Source: an uncultured Roseateles sp.
GTDB lineage: Bacteria; Pseudomonadota; Gammaproteobacteria; Burkholderiales; Burkholderiaceae
DNA: 64,000 bases
Direction of reading: 5' to 3'
Assembly: GCA_946886855.1 (NCBI GenBank)
Contig: CAMPJJ010000003.1
Span: forward strand, 51,382 to 115,381
The notes beneath the pieces are model-generated. The model saw nothing but the letters and a program-made list of their open reading frames with translations. It was not told the DNA's origin and did not search any database. Below are positions 1-8,502 of the stretch, piece by piece. Positions within the stretch are counted from its first letter, which is position 1. Every line of letters starts with the position of its first letter. A program made the position numbers and the translations under genes.

Positions 1-4
1 CCGC

Positions 5-808
5 ATGATTCCCGACCTATCGGACCCGATCAACGCCGAACTCTGGGGCCGCCTGGAGCGCGCCAAGCGGCGTCTCGTCTCGCAACTCCTCGGCTTGAAC
101 CTGCCGGTCGCGCCCAAGTCCGAGGCCGGCGCGCGCGGGCTCGCCTTCGACTTCCTGCGCACCCTCCCGGGCCAGCCGCGCGTGATGACCGGGCACGCCT
201 GGGGCGTCATCACCATCAACATCGAGGAAGCCGACGACGCCAAGCGCGAAGCCGCCCGCCAGCGCATGGGCGAGTCCTACCGCACGCTGCTCGGGCATTT
301 CCGCCATGAGATCGGTCATTACTACTGGGACCGGCTGGTCGCCGGCACGGCCTGGCACGAGCCCTTCCGCGCGCTGTTCGGCGACGAACGCGTCGACTAC
401 GCCGGCGCGCTGCGGCGCCATCACCACACGGGCCCGCCGCCGGACTGGTCGCAACGCTTCATCACGTCGTACGCCAGCGCGCATCCGTGGGAGGATTGGG
501 CCGAGACCTGGGCGCACTACCTGCACCTGCGCGACACCGTCGACACCGCCGGCAGCTTCAAGCTGCTGAGCACCGTCGACGACGCACGTCCCCTGCCCTA
601 CGGCCCCGGCGACCTCTGGTCGGCCGGCCACGCCACCGGACCGGACTTCCTGCGCCTGCTGCGCGACTGGCTCGCCATCACCAGCGTGATGAACGAGATG
701 TCCCGCGCGATGGGCCAACCCGACTTCTATCCCTTCGTGCTGCAGCGCCGGGTGGTCCCGAAGCTGCACTTCATCCATTGCGTCGTCGAGAACGGCAGGA
801 CCCCATGA
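5..808 (+). CDS. Putative zinc-binding metallopeptidase (Peptidase_Mx/DUF2248-like), 5' partial
   Basis: The 267 visible residues contain HEIGHYYW near residues 101-108, a classic HExxH zinc-metalloprotease motif. A downstream acidic/aromatic stretch (ERVDY, then HPWEDWAETWAHYLH near 161-175) could supply a further ligand. This pattern matches the putative zinc-binding metallopeptidases that normally carry an extra N-terminal zinc-ribbon part and run to about 350-380 residues. The frame is open to the window edge, so the ATG at 5 is probably internal and the true start lies upstream. The stop overlaps the next start (ATGA at 805-808), so the two genes are translationally coupled. The substrate is unknown. 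Family assignment is by motif and recollection only. Confidence 0.75.
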   Translation: MIPDLSDPINAELWGRLERAKRRLVSQLLGLNLPVAPKSEAGARGLAFDFLRTLPGQPRVMTGHAWGVITINIEEADDAKREAARQRMGESYRTLLGHFRHEIGHYYWDRLVAGTAWHEPFRALFGDERVDYAGALRRHHHTGPPPDWSQRFITSYASAHPWEDWAETWAHYLHLRDTVDTAGSFKLLSTVDDARPLPYGPGDLWSAGHATGPDFLRLLRDWLAITSVMNEMSRAMGQPDFYPFVLQRRVVPKLHFIHCVVENGRTP

Positions 809-1698
809 TTCGTCTCGATCTCCACTTCGAACTGGACTACCGGATCGACTCGCCGCACGGCGATTTCGTGTTCAACATCCAGCCGGCCCACACGGCGGCG
901 CAGCGGGTGCTGCAGGAGCGCGTCGTGTTGACGCCCGACGTGCCGTGGCGCTCGGAAACGATCGCCAGCACGCGCAACCGCCTGCTGCGCGTGCGCGCGC
1001 CGCAGGGCGCCTTCCACCTGACCTACACCGCCAGCGTGTCGATCGATCACGGCATCGCCGATCCGGCCTTCATCGAGGAATGCCCGATCGACGCATTGCC
1101 CGTCGAGTTCCTGACCTACCTCGCGCCCAGCCGCTATTGCGAATCCGACCGGCTCACCTCGTGGGCCGAGGCCGAGTTCAGTCATGTGCCGCCGGGCTAT
1201 GCGCGCGCCGCCGCGATCGCGGCGTGGGTGCAGCGGCACATCGCCTATTCCCCTTTCGGATCGACGACGCAGACCACCGCGCTCGACACCCTCACCGATC
1301 GCGTCGGCGTCTGTCGCGACCAGGCGCACGTGATGATCGCGCTCTGCCGGGCGCTCTCGATGCCGGCGCGCTATGTGACCGGCACGGACTACGGCGCCGA
1401 TCCGACCAAGGCGCCCGACTTCCACGCGTATGTCGAGGTCTACCTGGGCCGGCGCTGGTACACCTTCGACGCCTCGGGCACCGGCATCCCGATGGGCTTC
1501 GTGCGCATCGGCACCGGACGCGACGCGGCGGACGTGCCGTTCGCCACGATGTTCGGACGCATCCAGGCGCCGTTCGCCCCGCTGGTGCGGGCGACGGCCT
1601 GCGACGGCCCCGGGCTGCAACGCCCCGTCGACGTGGGCCACGCGCTGTCCACCGATGGCGCTTCGGCAGGCTGTCATCTGGCGCCGATCGCCGCCTGA
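805..1698 (+). CDS. Transglutaminase-like cysteine peptidase family protein
   Basis: This 297-residue protein has the bacterial transglutaminase-like layout: an N-terminal beta-rich domain (about 1-130), then a core with GVCRDQAH (active-site Cys, near 170), DFHAYVEVYL (catalytic His) and TFDASG (Asp). All three members of the Cys-His-Asp triad are visible. Proteins of this type act as proteases or amide-bond-modifying enzymes. Pairing with a metallopeptidase through a 4-base ATGA overlap suggests joint action in peptide or peptide-ligase-like processing. No signal peptide is visible, so it is probably cytoplasmic. The ATG at 805 is chosen over the longer open frame from 487 because it coincides with the upstream stop and begins the conserved domain. 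Confidence 0.85.
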   Translation: MIRLDLHFELDYRIDSPHGDFVFNIQPAHTAAQRVLQERVVLTPDVPWRSETIASTRNRLLRVRAPQGAFHLTYTASVSIDHGIADPAFIEECPIDALPVEFLTYLAPSRYCESDRLTSWAEAEFSHVPPGYARAAAIAAWVQRHIAYSPFGSTTQTTALDTLTDRVGVCRDQAHVMIALCRALSMPARYVTGTDYGADPTKAPDFHAYVEVYLGRRWYTFDASGTGIPMGFVRIGTGRDAADVPFATMFGRIQAPFAPLVRATACDGPGLQRPVDVGHALSTDGASAGCHLAPIAA

Positions 1699-1829
1699 GC
1701 ATCGGGACTGCACGATGACCGCGAGGCGACGCATCCGCGCGGCGGATTGCCTCAATGGAAGTCTGTCCTACACCGTCACGATCCGCCTGGCGTTAACCTC
1801 ATCGGCAATACCCGCTTGAAGGAGACTCT

Positions 1830-2060
1830 ATGGAATCGCCCAACCATCAGTTCCACGACCTGTTCGATCAACTCGGCCTGCCGTCCTCCGAGGCGGAGAT
1901 CCGCGAGTTCATCTCCGTGCACCGTCCACTGCCGGGCGACGTGAAGATCACCGAAGCCCCGTTCTGGACCGAACAGCAGTCGCGCCTGCTGAAGGAACTG
2001 CTGCTGCAGGATGCGGACTGGGCGGAGCTCGTCGATCAGCTGAACGTGGCGCTTCATTGA
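1830..2060 (+). CDS. DUF2789 family protein
   Basis: A 76-residue protein whose opening MESPNHQFHDLFDQLGLP and later features (HRPL, APFWTEQQ, DADWAELVDQLN) follow the DUF2789 pattern closely over the full length. The family consists of small helical cytoplasmic proteins of unknown function in proteobacteria. A strong ribosome-binding site (GAAGGAGA, about 5 bases before the ATG) fixes the start. It has its own 130-base upstream gap and is followed by a perfect hairpin at 2076-2094, so it may be monocistronic. Confidence 0.9.
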   Translation: MESPNHQFHDLFDQLGLPSSEAEIREFISVHRPLPGDVKITEAPFWTEQQSRLLKELLLQDADWAELVDQLNVALH

Positions 2061-2075
2061 GCGTGCTCGCGCTCG

Positions 2076-2094
2076 AATCAGCATTCTGCTGATT
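2076..2094. terminator. Perfect 8-bp inverted repeat after the DUF2789 gene
   Basis: AATCAGCA, a TTC loop and TGCTGATT form a perfect stem 16 bases after the stop at 2060. There is no T-tract, so this could be a weak terminator or a protein-binding site for the following gene at 2152. Confidence 0.4.
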
Positions 2095-2151
2095 GACCGG
2101 CGTGCCGCGCCCCTTTCCACTGGCGTTCTCCCGGCTCTGGAGGAGAAGGCG

Positions 2152-3741
2152 ATGGTCAATGCGCGTGTGCCGGCACACGGGAATCCTCATTCACTCGGTG
2201 GCGGTCCTGCGGCTGAGCGGACCGCGCAGGGTGGCCAGGCCGCGCATGCCAGGCAAGCCCCGCAGCTGACGGCGGATGTGGCCAGCACCCCGAGAATGCA
2301 ACGACAGGCTCGGACGATCGCCCAGCTGTTCGGTGCGGCGCCGGGCGACGTTCTCCAGCGCAGCATCCACGAGCACACGGAGGAGGCGGGCTGGAAAGTC
2401 GTCGAACCGGGCACCGCTGGCACGCACAGGCCCGGGAAACCGCCCGAGGGGCAACCCTTCTTCAACGACCTGACAGGCGCCTACGGTGCCACGCGGGACA
2501 GCGTGCGTGCCGGCCTGGCAGACCGACTGATGCATGTCGGCAGCCTGCCTGAGCTCGACAAGGATCTGGCGCTCCAATGGGGGCCCCTGGCCCTCAAGCT
2601 GGGCCTCTACACCGAGAAGGCCCTCGGCACGGTCGAGCAGAAGGACGTCGGCAAGGAGGACGGCGACCGGATGATCAACGTCGGCTCGCTGTACATGATC
2701 GATCTCGAAAGACCCGAATCCGACAAGGCGGTGGCCCGTTCCAACATGCCCATGGAAGACATCCTCGCCTGCGCTGCCTTCGTGCGCGGGCTCATGCAGG
2801 CCAACGGACAGCTCGACCACATCCGGCGGGCGCCGTGGTGGAAGGCCGGCGGGCGCCGGGTCCGCGTCGACATGAACTACTACCACAACCGACCTCTGGA
2901 CAAGACCAGCCCCAATGTCGGCATGCACAAGGACACGGCCGGCGACAACGTCTTCGTGAACCTGGTGTTCACCAATACCGCGGCAACGCCGGCCACCGAA
3001 TGGACGCAGGACCGCGCGGCGATCATCGGCAAGAAGAAGGAGAAGATGCTTGCAAAGGGGGTTCCGCAGAGCCTGCTCGACGAGTTCCACCAGGCCAAGC
3101 GCCTGCTGGCCGACGAGGAAGCGCCTGGGAAGAATCACATCGAGGGCGGCGTGATGCCCGCCATGGCTTTCGTGTCATGGGTGGACGAACTGGCCTGGCA
3201 CGCCACGCCGTCGCTGCTCAATCGACTCAAGGTCACGAAGGAAACGTTGCCGCTGGTGAAGACCTGGTTCGAGTCGCCCGACCAGATCACGTCAAGCAAG
3301 AACGGGCCCACGGTGTTCGTCAATGTGCTGGGCCTCCTGCACGGACAGGCGCCAGCGCTCTTCGAAGGCACCGGTTTTCTGGAGTGGCAGTTCTCCATAG
3401 AGGGCGACGAGGTCCAGCAGTGGTACGAAGAACACTTCGACGGCGATGCTCGCGCCACGTTGCTTGAGCGATGGGTCGCAGTACTGGAGGCTGGGCAGGC
3501 CAAGCGCACGGGCCTGGTCGGCAACAGCCTGGACAGCGAACTGGAGGATTTCGTCGAGCTCGACAAGAGCGACACCTCTTCGGAGGAAGAGGATGAGGCG
3601 CTGTTCCAGCCCACCGGCATCGGCGCCCGGCCCCGCTCCAACAGCGACGCAGAGACCCAGGCGACCGTCAAGGAAGCCGCCGACCAGCAAGGCCTTCGCT
3701 CGTTCATCCGGACCTGGGTGCGGATCGAGCGCAATCTTTGA
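2152..3741 (+). CDS. Unknown 529-residue protein, toxin-type N-terminal linker and oxygenase-like HxD...H core
   Basis: I do not recognise a named family. The start is well supported by GGAGGAGAAGG just before the ATG. Residues 1-70 are low-complexity and end in an R-M-Q-R-Q-...-AQLFG-...-LQR stretch (about 48-70). That resembles the QR/LFG/QR linker often seen at the N-terminus of proteins loaded by extracellular contractile injection systems and other polymorphic toxins. The middle has GMHKDTAGDNVFVNLVF (H259, D261), then AWHATPSLLNR (H350, R358), which follows the HxD...H...R spacing of Fe(II)/2-oxoglutarate dioxygenases. Near residue 470 lies an acidic cluster (DKSDTSSEEEDE). No signal peptide or membrane segment is seen. 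Function as a secreted toxin or effector is inference. Confidence 0.6.
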   Translation: MVNARVPAHGNPHSLGGGPAAERTAQGGQAAHARQAPQLTADVASTPRMQRQARTIAQLFGAAPGDVLQRSIHEHTEEAGWKVVEPGTAGTHRPGKPPEGQPFFNDLTGAYGATRDSVRAGLADRLMHVGSLPELDKDLALQWGPLALKLGLYTEKALGTVEQKDVGKEDGDRMINVGSLYMIDLERPESDKAVARSNMPMEDILACAAFVRGLMQANGQLDHIRRAPWWKAGGRRVRVDMNYYHNRPLDKTSPNVGMHKDTAGDNVFVNLVFTNTAATPATEWTQDRAAIIGKKKEKMLAKGVPQSLLDEFHQAKRLLADEEAPGKNHIEGGVMPAMAFVSWVDELAWHATPSLLNRLKVTKETLPLVKTWFESPDQITSSKNGPTVFVNVLGLLHGQAPALFEGTGFLEWQFSIEGDEVQQWYEEHFDGDARATLLERWVAVLEAGQAKRTGLVGNSLDSELEDFVELDKSDTSSEEEDEALFQPTGIGARPRSNSDAETQATVKEAADQQGLRSFIRTWVRIERNL

Positions 3742-3880
3742 CCAGTCGGGCAGCGGCCGTGGGGCTCGGCGCCCGGCCCGTTTGCCTGAGCACCGGAGGA
3801 GGTCGTGCCCGAGGCATCGTCCACACCGGCGCGCAGCCCTTGCACGCCGGCGCGGTCTGCGCCCACGCACGCCACGCCCT

Positions 3881-4267
3881 TCACCGATAGGCCGCTTCCG
3901 CCAGCTCGCACAGCTGCACGCAGCCGATGGGCTTGATGACATGGAGATCGAAACCCGTGCTGGCGACCATGACGCGGTCGGGATCCTGGTCGCGCGCGGT
4001 CAGGGCCACCAGTTGGGCGGGACATCCCTCCCCGGTGCCGCGGATGCACGCCGCGGTCTCGTACCCGTCCATGCCGGGCATGTCGATGTCGAGCAGGACA
4101 AGACTGGGACGCAGCAGTTCCGCGAGCAGGACGGCCTCGGCACCGCTGTAGACGGCGCAGGCGCAAAAGCCGCAGGCGTCCAGCAGCGCGACGAGGGTGT
4201 CGGCGGCATCCACGTTGTCGTCGACCACGAGGATGCGGCACGGACCGGTCGAATGGTGAGGCTCCAT
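3881..4267 (-). CDS. Single-domain response regulator (CheY-like receiver)
   Basis: About 128 residues made up only of a receiver domain: RILVVDDN (acidic pair), LVLLDIDMPGMDG (phospho-acceptor Asp in the LLDID strand), LVALTA and a conserved Lys in VIKPIG. There is no output domain, so it would act by protein contact or as a phosphotransfer relay. No histidine kinase is adjacent. The ATG at 4267 is chosen because the receiver begins about ten residues later. A longer frame from 4315 exists but neither start has a clear ribosome-binding site. It converges with the 529-residue gene across 139 bases. Confidence 0.85.
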   Translation of the reverse strand: MEPHHSTGPCRILVVDDNVDAADTLVALLDACGFCACAVYSGAEAVLLAELLRPSLVLLDIDMPGMDGYETAACIRGTGEGCPAQLVALTARDQDPDRVMVASTGFDLHVIKPIGCVQLCELAEAAYR

Positions 4268-4355
4268 GCCTGGACAGGGCAAGGCGCGCGCCGAGCCACA
4301 TCTCCTCGCTGGCATCCGGCATGTGAACCAGCAGCCCGTCGACCTGCTTGCCGTC

Positions 4356-4391
4356 CGACGTGCTCGACGTGCTCGACGTGCTCGACGTGCT
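4356..4391. repeat. Four tandem copies of a 9-bp unit (CGACGTGCT)
   Basis: Four uninterrupted copies lie in the gap between the receiver gene and the BrkB-like gene, outside any supported coding region. The period is a multiple of three, as in the many in-frame tandem repeats elsewhere in the window. Confidence 0.85.
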
Positions 4392-4444
4392 CGACCTGTA
4401 CGCCGTGCGCCGTCATCACGGCGGCCGTCATCCGGTGCAGCCGG

Positions 4445-5557
4445 TCAACGCGGCGATCCAGCCGCTGAGGGCGTCGATCGACCCGGCGCGGTGCGATCCT
4501 GGGCCGGTCCCCCGCGTCGCGAGCCCAGGCGCTGCGCATAGAGCCACGTGAACTCGGCGCCGACCAGGAACACCTGGGCCGAGTAGTACACCCAGACGAA
4601 CACGACAGCCACCGAACCGGCCGCGCCGAAGCCGCTCGCCACGCCGGTCTTGCCGATGTAGAGGCTGATCAGGATGCGCCCGATGGTGAACAGCGTGGCC
4701 GTGACCGCCGCCCCGACCCAGACGTCCGACCAGGCCACTTTGACGCGCGGCAGCACCTTGTAGATCAGGCCGAAGACGGCCGTGGTCATGGCGAATCCGA
4801 CCACGGCGTTGAGGCTTTGCAGCAACCATTCCCAGCCGCCGAACCAGCCGCCCCACCACTTGCCGAGTGCCGCCACCACCGCGCCGGTCACCAGCGACAC
4901 CAGCAGCAGGAAGGCCACGCCGACGATCATGCCGAAGCTGAGCAGGCGCGCGCGCACCAGTGTCCAGACGCCGCTGGTCCGGTGGCGCACCGGCGCCCGC
5001 CAGATGCGGTCGAGGGCGTCCTGCAGTTCGCCGAACACGGTGGTCGCGCCGATCAGCAGCACGCCGACGCCCAGCACGGTGCCCAGGATGCCGGTGCTGG
5101 GCTTGCTGACGTTGCTCAGGACCTCCTGGATGCCCTTGGCCGCCTCGGGCCCCATCACGCCCTCGATCTGGCCGAAAAGCTCGCCGCGCACGGCGTCCTC
5201 GCCGAAGACCAGTCCGGCGATCGAGATGACGATCACCAGCAGCGGTCCCAGCGAGAACACCGTGTAGTACGACAGCGCCGCGCCCATGCTGGGCGCATAG
5301 TCGTCGATCCAGGCCGACAGCGAGTCTTTCAGCAGCGCCCACCAGGTCTTGAGCGATCGGCCTGACCAGGACGGCATCATTGCCGTGGAGGGCGTGGCGG
5401 CCGCCGCCGGGGCCGCGGCCGTCGCGGTGCCTGCGGCCTGCCCGGCGAGGGATGTCGTGTCTGCTGGGGATGGGCTCATGCCTCCCGGGGGCAACGAACG
5501 CGCCCAGGACAGGGGGACGTCCCGAGGCCGCGAGCTTGCGGCCAATTGCCCATTCAT
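4445..5557 (-). CDS. YihY/BrkB family inner-membrane protein
   Basis: The 370-residue product has an Ala/Pro-rich N-terminal tail of about 60 residues, then the YihY/BrkB core. That core starts at WWALLKDSLSAWIDDYAPSM and GAALSYYTVFSLGPLLVI, followed by five further hydrophobic segments (ILGTVLGVGVLLIGATTVFG, the LLSFGMIVGVAFLLL region, VGFAMTTAVFGLIY, WVGAAVTATLFTIGRIL, GSVAVVFVWVYYSAQVFLVG). The family was once annotated as RNase BN by mistake and has no settled function. The start at 5557 is preferred to the longer frame at 5659 because GGGAGAG lies 5 bases upstream. It is divergent from the yqhD-like gene with a 122-base gap. Confidence 0.88.
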   Translation of the reverse strand: MNGQLAASSRPRDVPLSWARSLPPGGMSPSPADTTSLAGQAAGTATAAAPAAAATPSTAMMPSWSGRSLKTWWALLKDSLSAWIDDYAPSMGAALSYYTVFSLGPLLVIVISIAGLVFGEDAVRGELFGQIEGVMGPEAAKGIQEVLSNVSKPSTGILGTVLGVGVLLIGATTVFGELQDALDRIWRAPVRHRTSGVWTLVRARLLSFGMIVGVAFLLLVSLVTGAVVAALGKWWGGWFGGWEWLLQSLNAVVGFAMTTAVFGLIYKVLPRVKVAWSDVWVGAAVTATLFTIGRILISLYIGKTGVASGFGAAGSVAVVFVWVYYSAQVFLVGAEFTWLYAQRLGSRRGGPAQDRTAPGRSTPSAAGSPR

Positions 5558-5679
5558 CGCTCTCCCGACAGGATTGGGCAAAACTCCGGCAGCTTCGTGC
5601 GTTGTCTGGATGCGGTCGGCGGCGAACAATCCAGGCCATCGACACGCATCCTCGTTCACCCCTTCCGGAGCCGACAGCC

Positions 5680-6843
5680 ATGAACAACTTCACCCTCAAC
5701 ACCCCCACCAAGATCCTCTTCGGCAAGGGCCAGATTGCCGAGCTCGGACGGGAGATCCCTGCGGACGCCCGCATCCTGATCACCTACGGCGGCGGCAGCA
5801 TCAAGAAGAACGGCGTGCTGGACCAGGTCCGCGCCGCGCTGACCGGGCGCACGGTGTTCGAGTTCGGCGGCATCGAGCCGAACCCGACGTTTGAAACGCT
5901 GATGAAGGCCGTCGAGGTCGTCAAGGCCGAGCAGGTCGACTTCCTGCTGGCGGTCGGGGGCGGCTCGGTCGCGGACGGCACCAAGTTCATCGCTGCGGCG
6001 GCGCGGTACGACGCCGCCAAGGACCCATGGGAGATCCTGCTGACGCGCGGCGCCAAGGTCAAGGCCGCCGTGAAGATGGGCGTCGTGCTGACGCTGCCCG
6101 CCACCGGCTCCGAGTCCAACAACGGCGCCGTCATCAGCCGCCAGGCCACGGGCGACAAGCTCCCGTTCTTCTCGGCCCACACCTACCCGGTGTTCGCGGT
6201 GCTCGATCCGGTGACCACCTACAGCCTGCCCGCGCGGCAGGTGGCCAACGGTGTCGTGGACGCCTTCGTCCACACGGTCGAGCAGTACCTGACCTACCCG
6301 GCCGAAGGCCGCATCCAGGACCGCTTCGCCGAAGGCATCCTGCTGACGCTGATCGAGGAAGGTCCGCGTGCGCTGGCCGAGCCGGAGAACTACGACGTCC
6401 GCGCCAACGTCATGTGGAGCGCGACGCAGGCGCTGAACGGCCTGATCGGCGCCGGTGTTCCGCAGGATTGGGCAACGCACATGATCGGCCACGAGCTGAC
6501 CGCGATGCACGGTCTGGATCACGCGCAGACGCTGGCGGTCGTGCTGCCGTCGGTGCTCGCGTACAAGAAGGAGCAGAAGCGCGCCAAGCTGCTGCAGTAC
6601 GCGGACCGCGTCTGGGGTCTGCGCGACGGCAGCGAGGAGCAACGCATCGACGGCGCGATCGCCGCGACGCGCGCCTTCTTCGAGCAGCTGGGCGTGGGTA
6701 CGCGCCTGTCGGCCTACGGCCTGGACGGCAGCACCATCCCGGCCATGATCGCCAAGCTGGAGGAACACGGCGGCACGGCGCTGGGCGAGCACCAGGACGT
6801 CCGTCTCGAGGACAGCCGGCGCATCCTCGAAGCCGCGCGTTGA
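5680..6843 (+). CDS. yqhD: NADPH-dependent iron-containing alcohol dehydrogenase, YqhD-like
   Basis: The 387-residue length equals that of E. coli YqhD, and the N-terminus MNNFTLNTPTKILFGKGQI is nearly diagnostic. The GGGSVADGTKFIA stretch is the nucleotide-binding glycine-rich segment. The metal-binding residues are visible as D and H in NGVVDAFVHTVEQY and as two His in IGHELTAMHGLDHAQTLA. The enzyme reduces short-chain aldehydes, including toxic lipid-peroxidation products, using NADPH in the cytoplasm. An AraC-type gene of the YqhC kind follows 9 bases downstream, matching the known functional pairing in enterobacteria, where YqhC activates yqhD. Confidence 0.92.
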   Translation: MNNFTLNTPTKILFGKGQIAELGREIPADARILITYGGGSIKKNGVLDQVRAALTGRTVFEFGGIEPNPTFETLMKAVEVVKAEQVDFLLAVGGGSVADGTKFIAAAARYDAAKDPWEILLTRGAKVKAAVKMGVVLTLPATGSESNNGAVISRQATGDKLPFFSAHTYPVFAVLDPVTTYSLPARQVANGVVDAFVHTVEQYLTYPAEGRIQDRFAEGILLTLIEEGPRALAEPENYDVRANVMWSATQALNGLIGAGVPQDWATHMIGHELTAMHGLDHAQTLAVVLPSVLAYKKEQKRAKLLQYADRVWGLRDGSEEQRIDGAIAATRAFFEQLGVGTRLSAYGLDGSTIPAMIAKLEEHGGTALGEHQDVRLEDSRRILEAAR

Positions 6844-6852
6844 CCTGCCTCG

Positions 6853-7773
6853 ATGGCCACCACCACGCTCAACGACGGCATCCGGCGGCGGATCATCGAG
6901 ACGGCCACCCGCTACAAGTCCGGGGCCTTCTCGACGCCGTCGCCGGTGGCGGGCGTGCGCATCCTCTACGCCGAGACGCCGCACCCGCGCACGCCGGTGC
7001 TGTACGAGCCGTCGATCGTCATCGTGGCGCAGGGGGCGAAGGTGGGGCATGTCGGCGGGAAGACCTTCCGCTACGACGCGCAGAACTACCTGCTGCTGAC
7101 GGTGCCCCTGCCCTTCGAGTGCCAGACGATCGCCAGCAAGCAGGAGCCGTTTGTCGGCGTGTCGATCGACATCGACACGGCGGTGCTGCAGGAGCTGCTG
7201 ATCGAGCTGGAGGACGAGCGTCTTGAGCGCCCCGCGAGCCTGGACGCCGCGGGCGTCAACAGCGCGGCGTTCACCGAGGACGTGCTCTGCGCGATCGAGC
7301 GGCTGTTCGACGCGATGCATCGCCCGCGCGACGCGAAGGTGCTGGGCAAGCTCATCCTCAAGGAGATCATCTATCACGTGCTCTGCGGCGAGAGCGGCGC
7401 GGCGCTGCAGGCGTTGGCCAACCGGCACACGCACTTCGCGCAGGTGACGAAGGCGCTGCAGCACATCGAATCCAACTTCGCCAAGCCGCTCAGCGTCGAG
7501 CAGTTGGCAGGGCTGGTGAACATGAGCGTGTCCGCCTTCCATCACAACTTCAAGGCGGTGACCAACACGTCGCCGCTGCAGTACGTGAAGAGCTACAAGC
7601 TGCACAAGGCGCGGCTGATCATGCTCAACGAAGGCGTGAAGGCCGGCGTCGCGGCGACGCGCGTGGGGTACGAGAGTCCGTCGCAGTTCAGCCGGGAATT
7701 CAAGCGCTACTTCGGCGCCACGCCGGTGGATGAAGTCGCGAGGTTGAGGGCGTTCAGTCCGTCGGTGAGTTGA
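6853..7773 (+). CDS. yqhC: AraC family transcriptional activator, YqhC-like
   Basis: 306 residues with an AraC-type N-terminal sensor domain (about 20-190) and a C-terminal double HTH (about 195-300: ALQHIESNFAKPLSVEQLAG, NMSVSAFHHNFKAVTN, then VGYESPSQFSREFKRYFG). It probably binds upstream of the dehydrogenase gene and activates it in response to aldehydes, as described for E. coli YqhC. The gene is in the same direction as its likely target and only 9 bases after it, suggesting co-transcription and positive feedback. The ATG at 6853 has only a weak upstream purine stretch. Confidence 0.85.
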   Translation: MATTTLNDGIRRRIIETATRYKSGAFSTPSPVAGVRILYAETPHPRTPVLYEPSIVIVAQGAKVGHVGGKTFRYDAQNYLLLTVPLPFECQTIASKQEPFVGVSIDIDTAVLQELLIELEDERLERPASLDAAGVNSAAFTEDVLCAIERLFDAMHRPRDAKVLGKLILKEIIYHVLCGESGAALQALANRHTHFAQVTKALQHIESNFAKPLSVEQLAGLVNMSVSAFHHNFKAVTNTSPLQYVKSYKLHKARLIMLNEGVKAGVAATRVGYESPSQFSREFKRYFGATPVDEVARLRAFSPSVS

Positions 7774-7841
7774 GTATTGGGTCGCGCCAAATTGCCATTC
7801 GAAAGTTAACTATTTTTCGGGACAGAAGCGGCAACATTAAG

Positions 7842-8305
7842 TTAACTCAAATCATCAATTGTCAAGCGCTTTTCTCCAGAAATTCCGCAGCGGACAAGAC
7901 CACGGCCGAGAATTGGGAAACAATTGCTGCCGCTCAGCGAGTCTCCCGCGTTGCACGCCCAAGCGCTCACCGAGGCGCCGTAGGTGCTGGACGCTGTGTG
8001 CGTGCAGGTGCTGCCGCTCAGACTATCGCCCGCATTGCAGGCATAAGTCGGCGTCGCGCCGTAGGTGCTCGTGGCGTACTGCGAGCACGTAGTTCCGCTC
8101 AACGAGTCCGCACCGCTGCACACCCAGCTCGCGACCGACGCGCCGTAGTTCGAGGGGATCAGGCAGCTGCTGCCCGACACCGTGCCGCTTGAGCAGCTGT
8201 AGCTCGAGATCGAGGCGGCCTGCGAGCTGGTGGTGACGCACTGGTTGCCGCTGAGCGAGCCGCCGCTCGGGAAGGCGTAGCTCGTCAGGTTGGCGGCGAA
8301 GTATC
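7842..8305 (-). pseudogene. Broken duplicate of the RHS Cys-rich repeat block
   Basis: Positions about 7928-8280 match about 9964-10309, inside the intact RHS gene, almost base for base. The minus-strand frame reads the same Cys-rich units (CNAGDSLSGSTC, SNYGASVASWVC, SSTYGASVSAW). It opens right after a TGA near 8305, has no convincing start, has lost at least one conserved Cys (AFPSGG instead of SCPSGG), and after the repeats runs into an unrelated tail ending at 7842. It lies downstream of the RHS gene and its putative immunity gene, in the same direction. I read it as a recombination remnant or donor cassette. The rest of the 7774-8502 gap (flanks 7774-7841 and 8306-8502) shows nothing else recognisable, though 7780-7880 is noticeably AT-rich. 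Confidence 0.8.
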
Positions 8306-8502
8306 ACGACAGGTTCTTGCCGCCGTGCGTATCGACGTCAGGAACTCCAACGGGTAAGCGCTTTTGGCCGGCCGGAAGCGATCGTCTGCACTCGTAGATC
8401 TGGCTGTCAGTGAATCTGGATTTCCTCATGCAGAGGCTCCATGGCGTTGGATTCTCTACTTCCGGCTGGATCAACATTTCGAGGAGGCTTCAATTCCCGC
8501 TG

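Noticed and set aside
4356..4391. Possible CRISPR-like repeats
   Set aside because: Units of 9 bases without spacers are a simple tandem repeat, not a CRISPR array.
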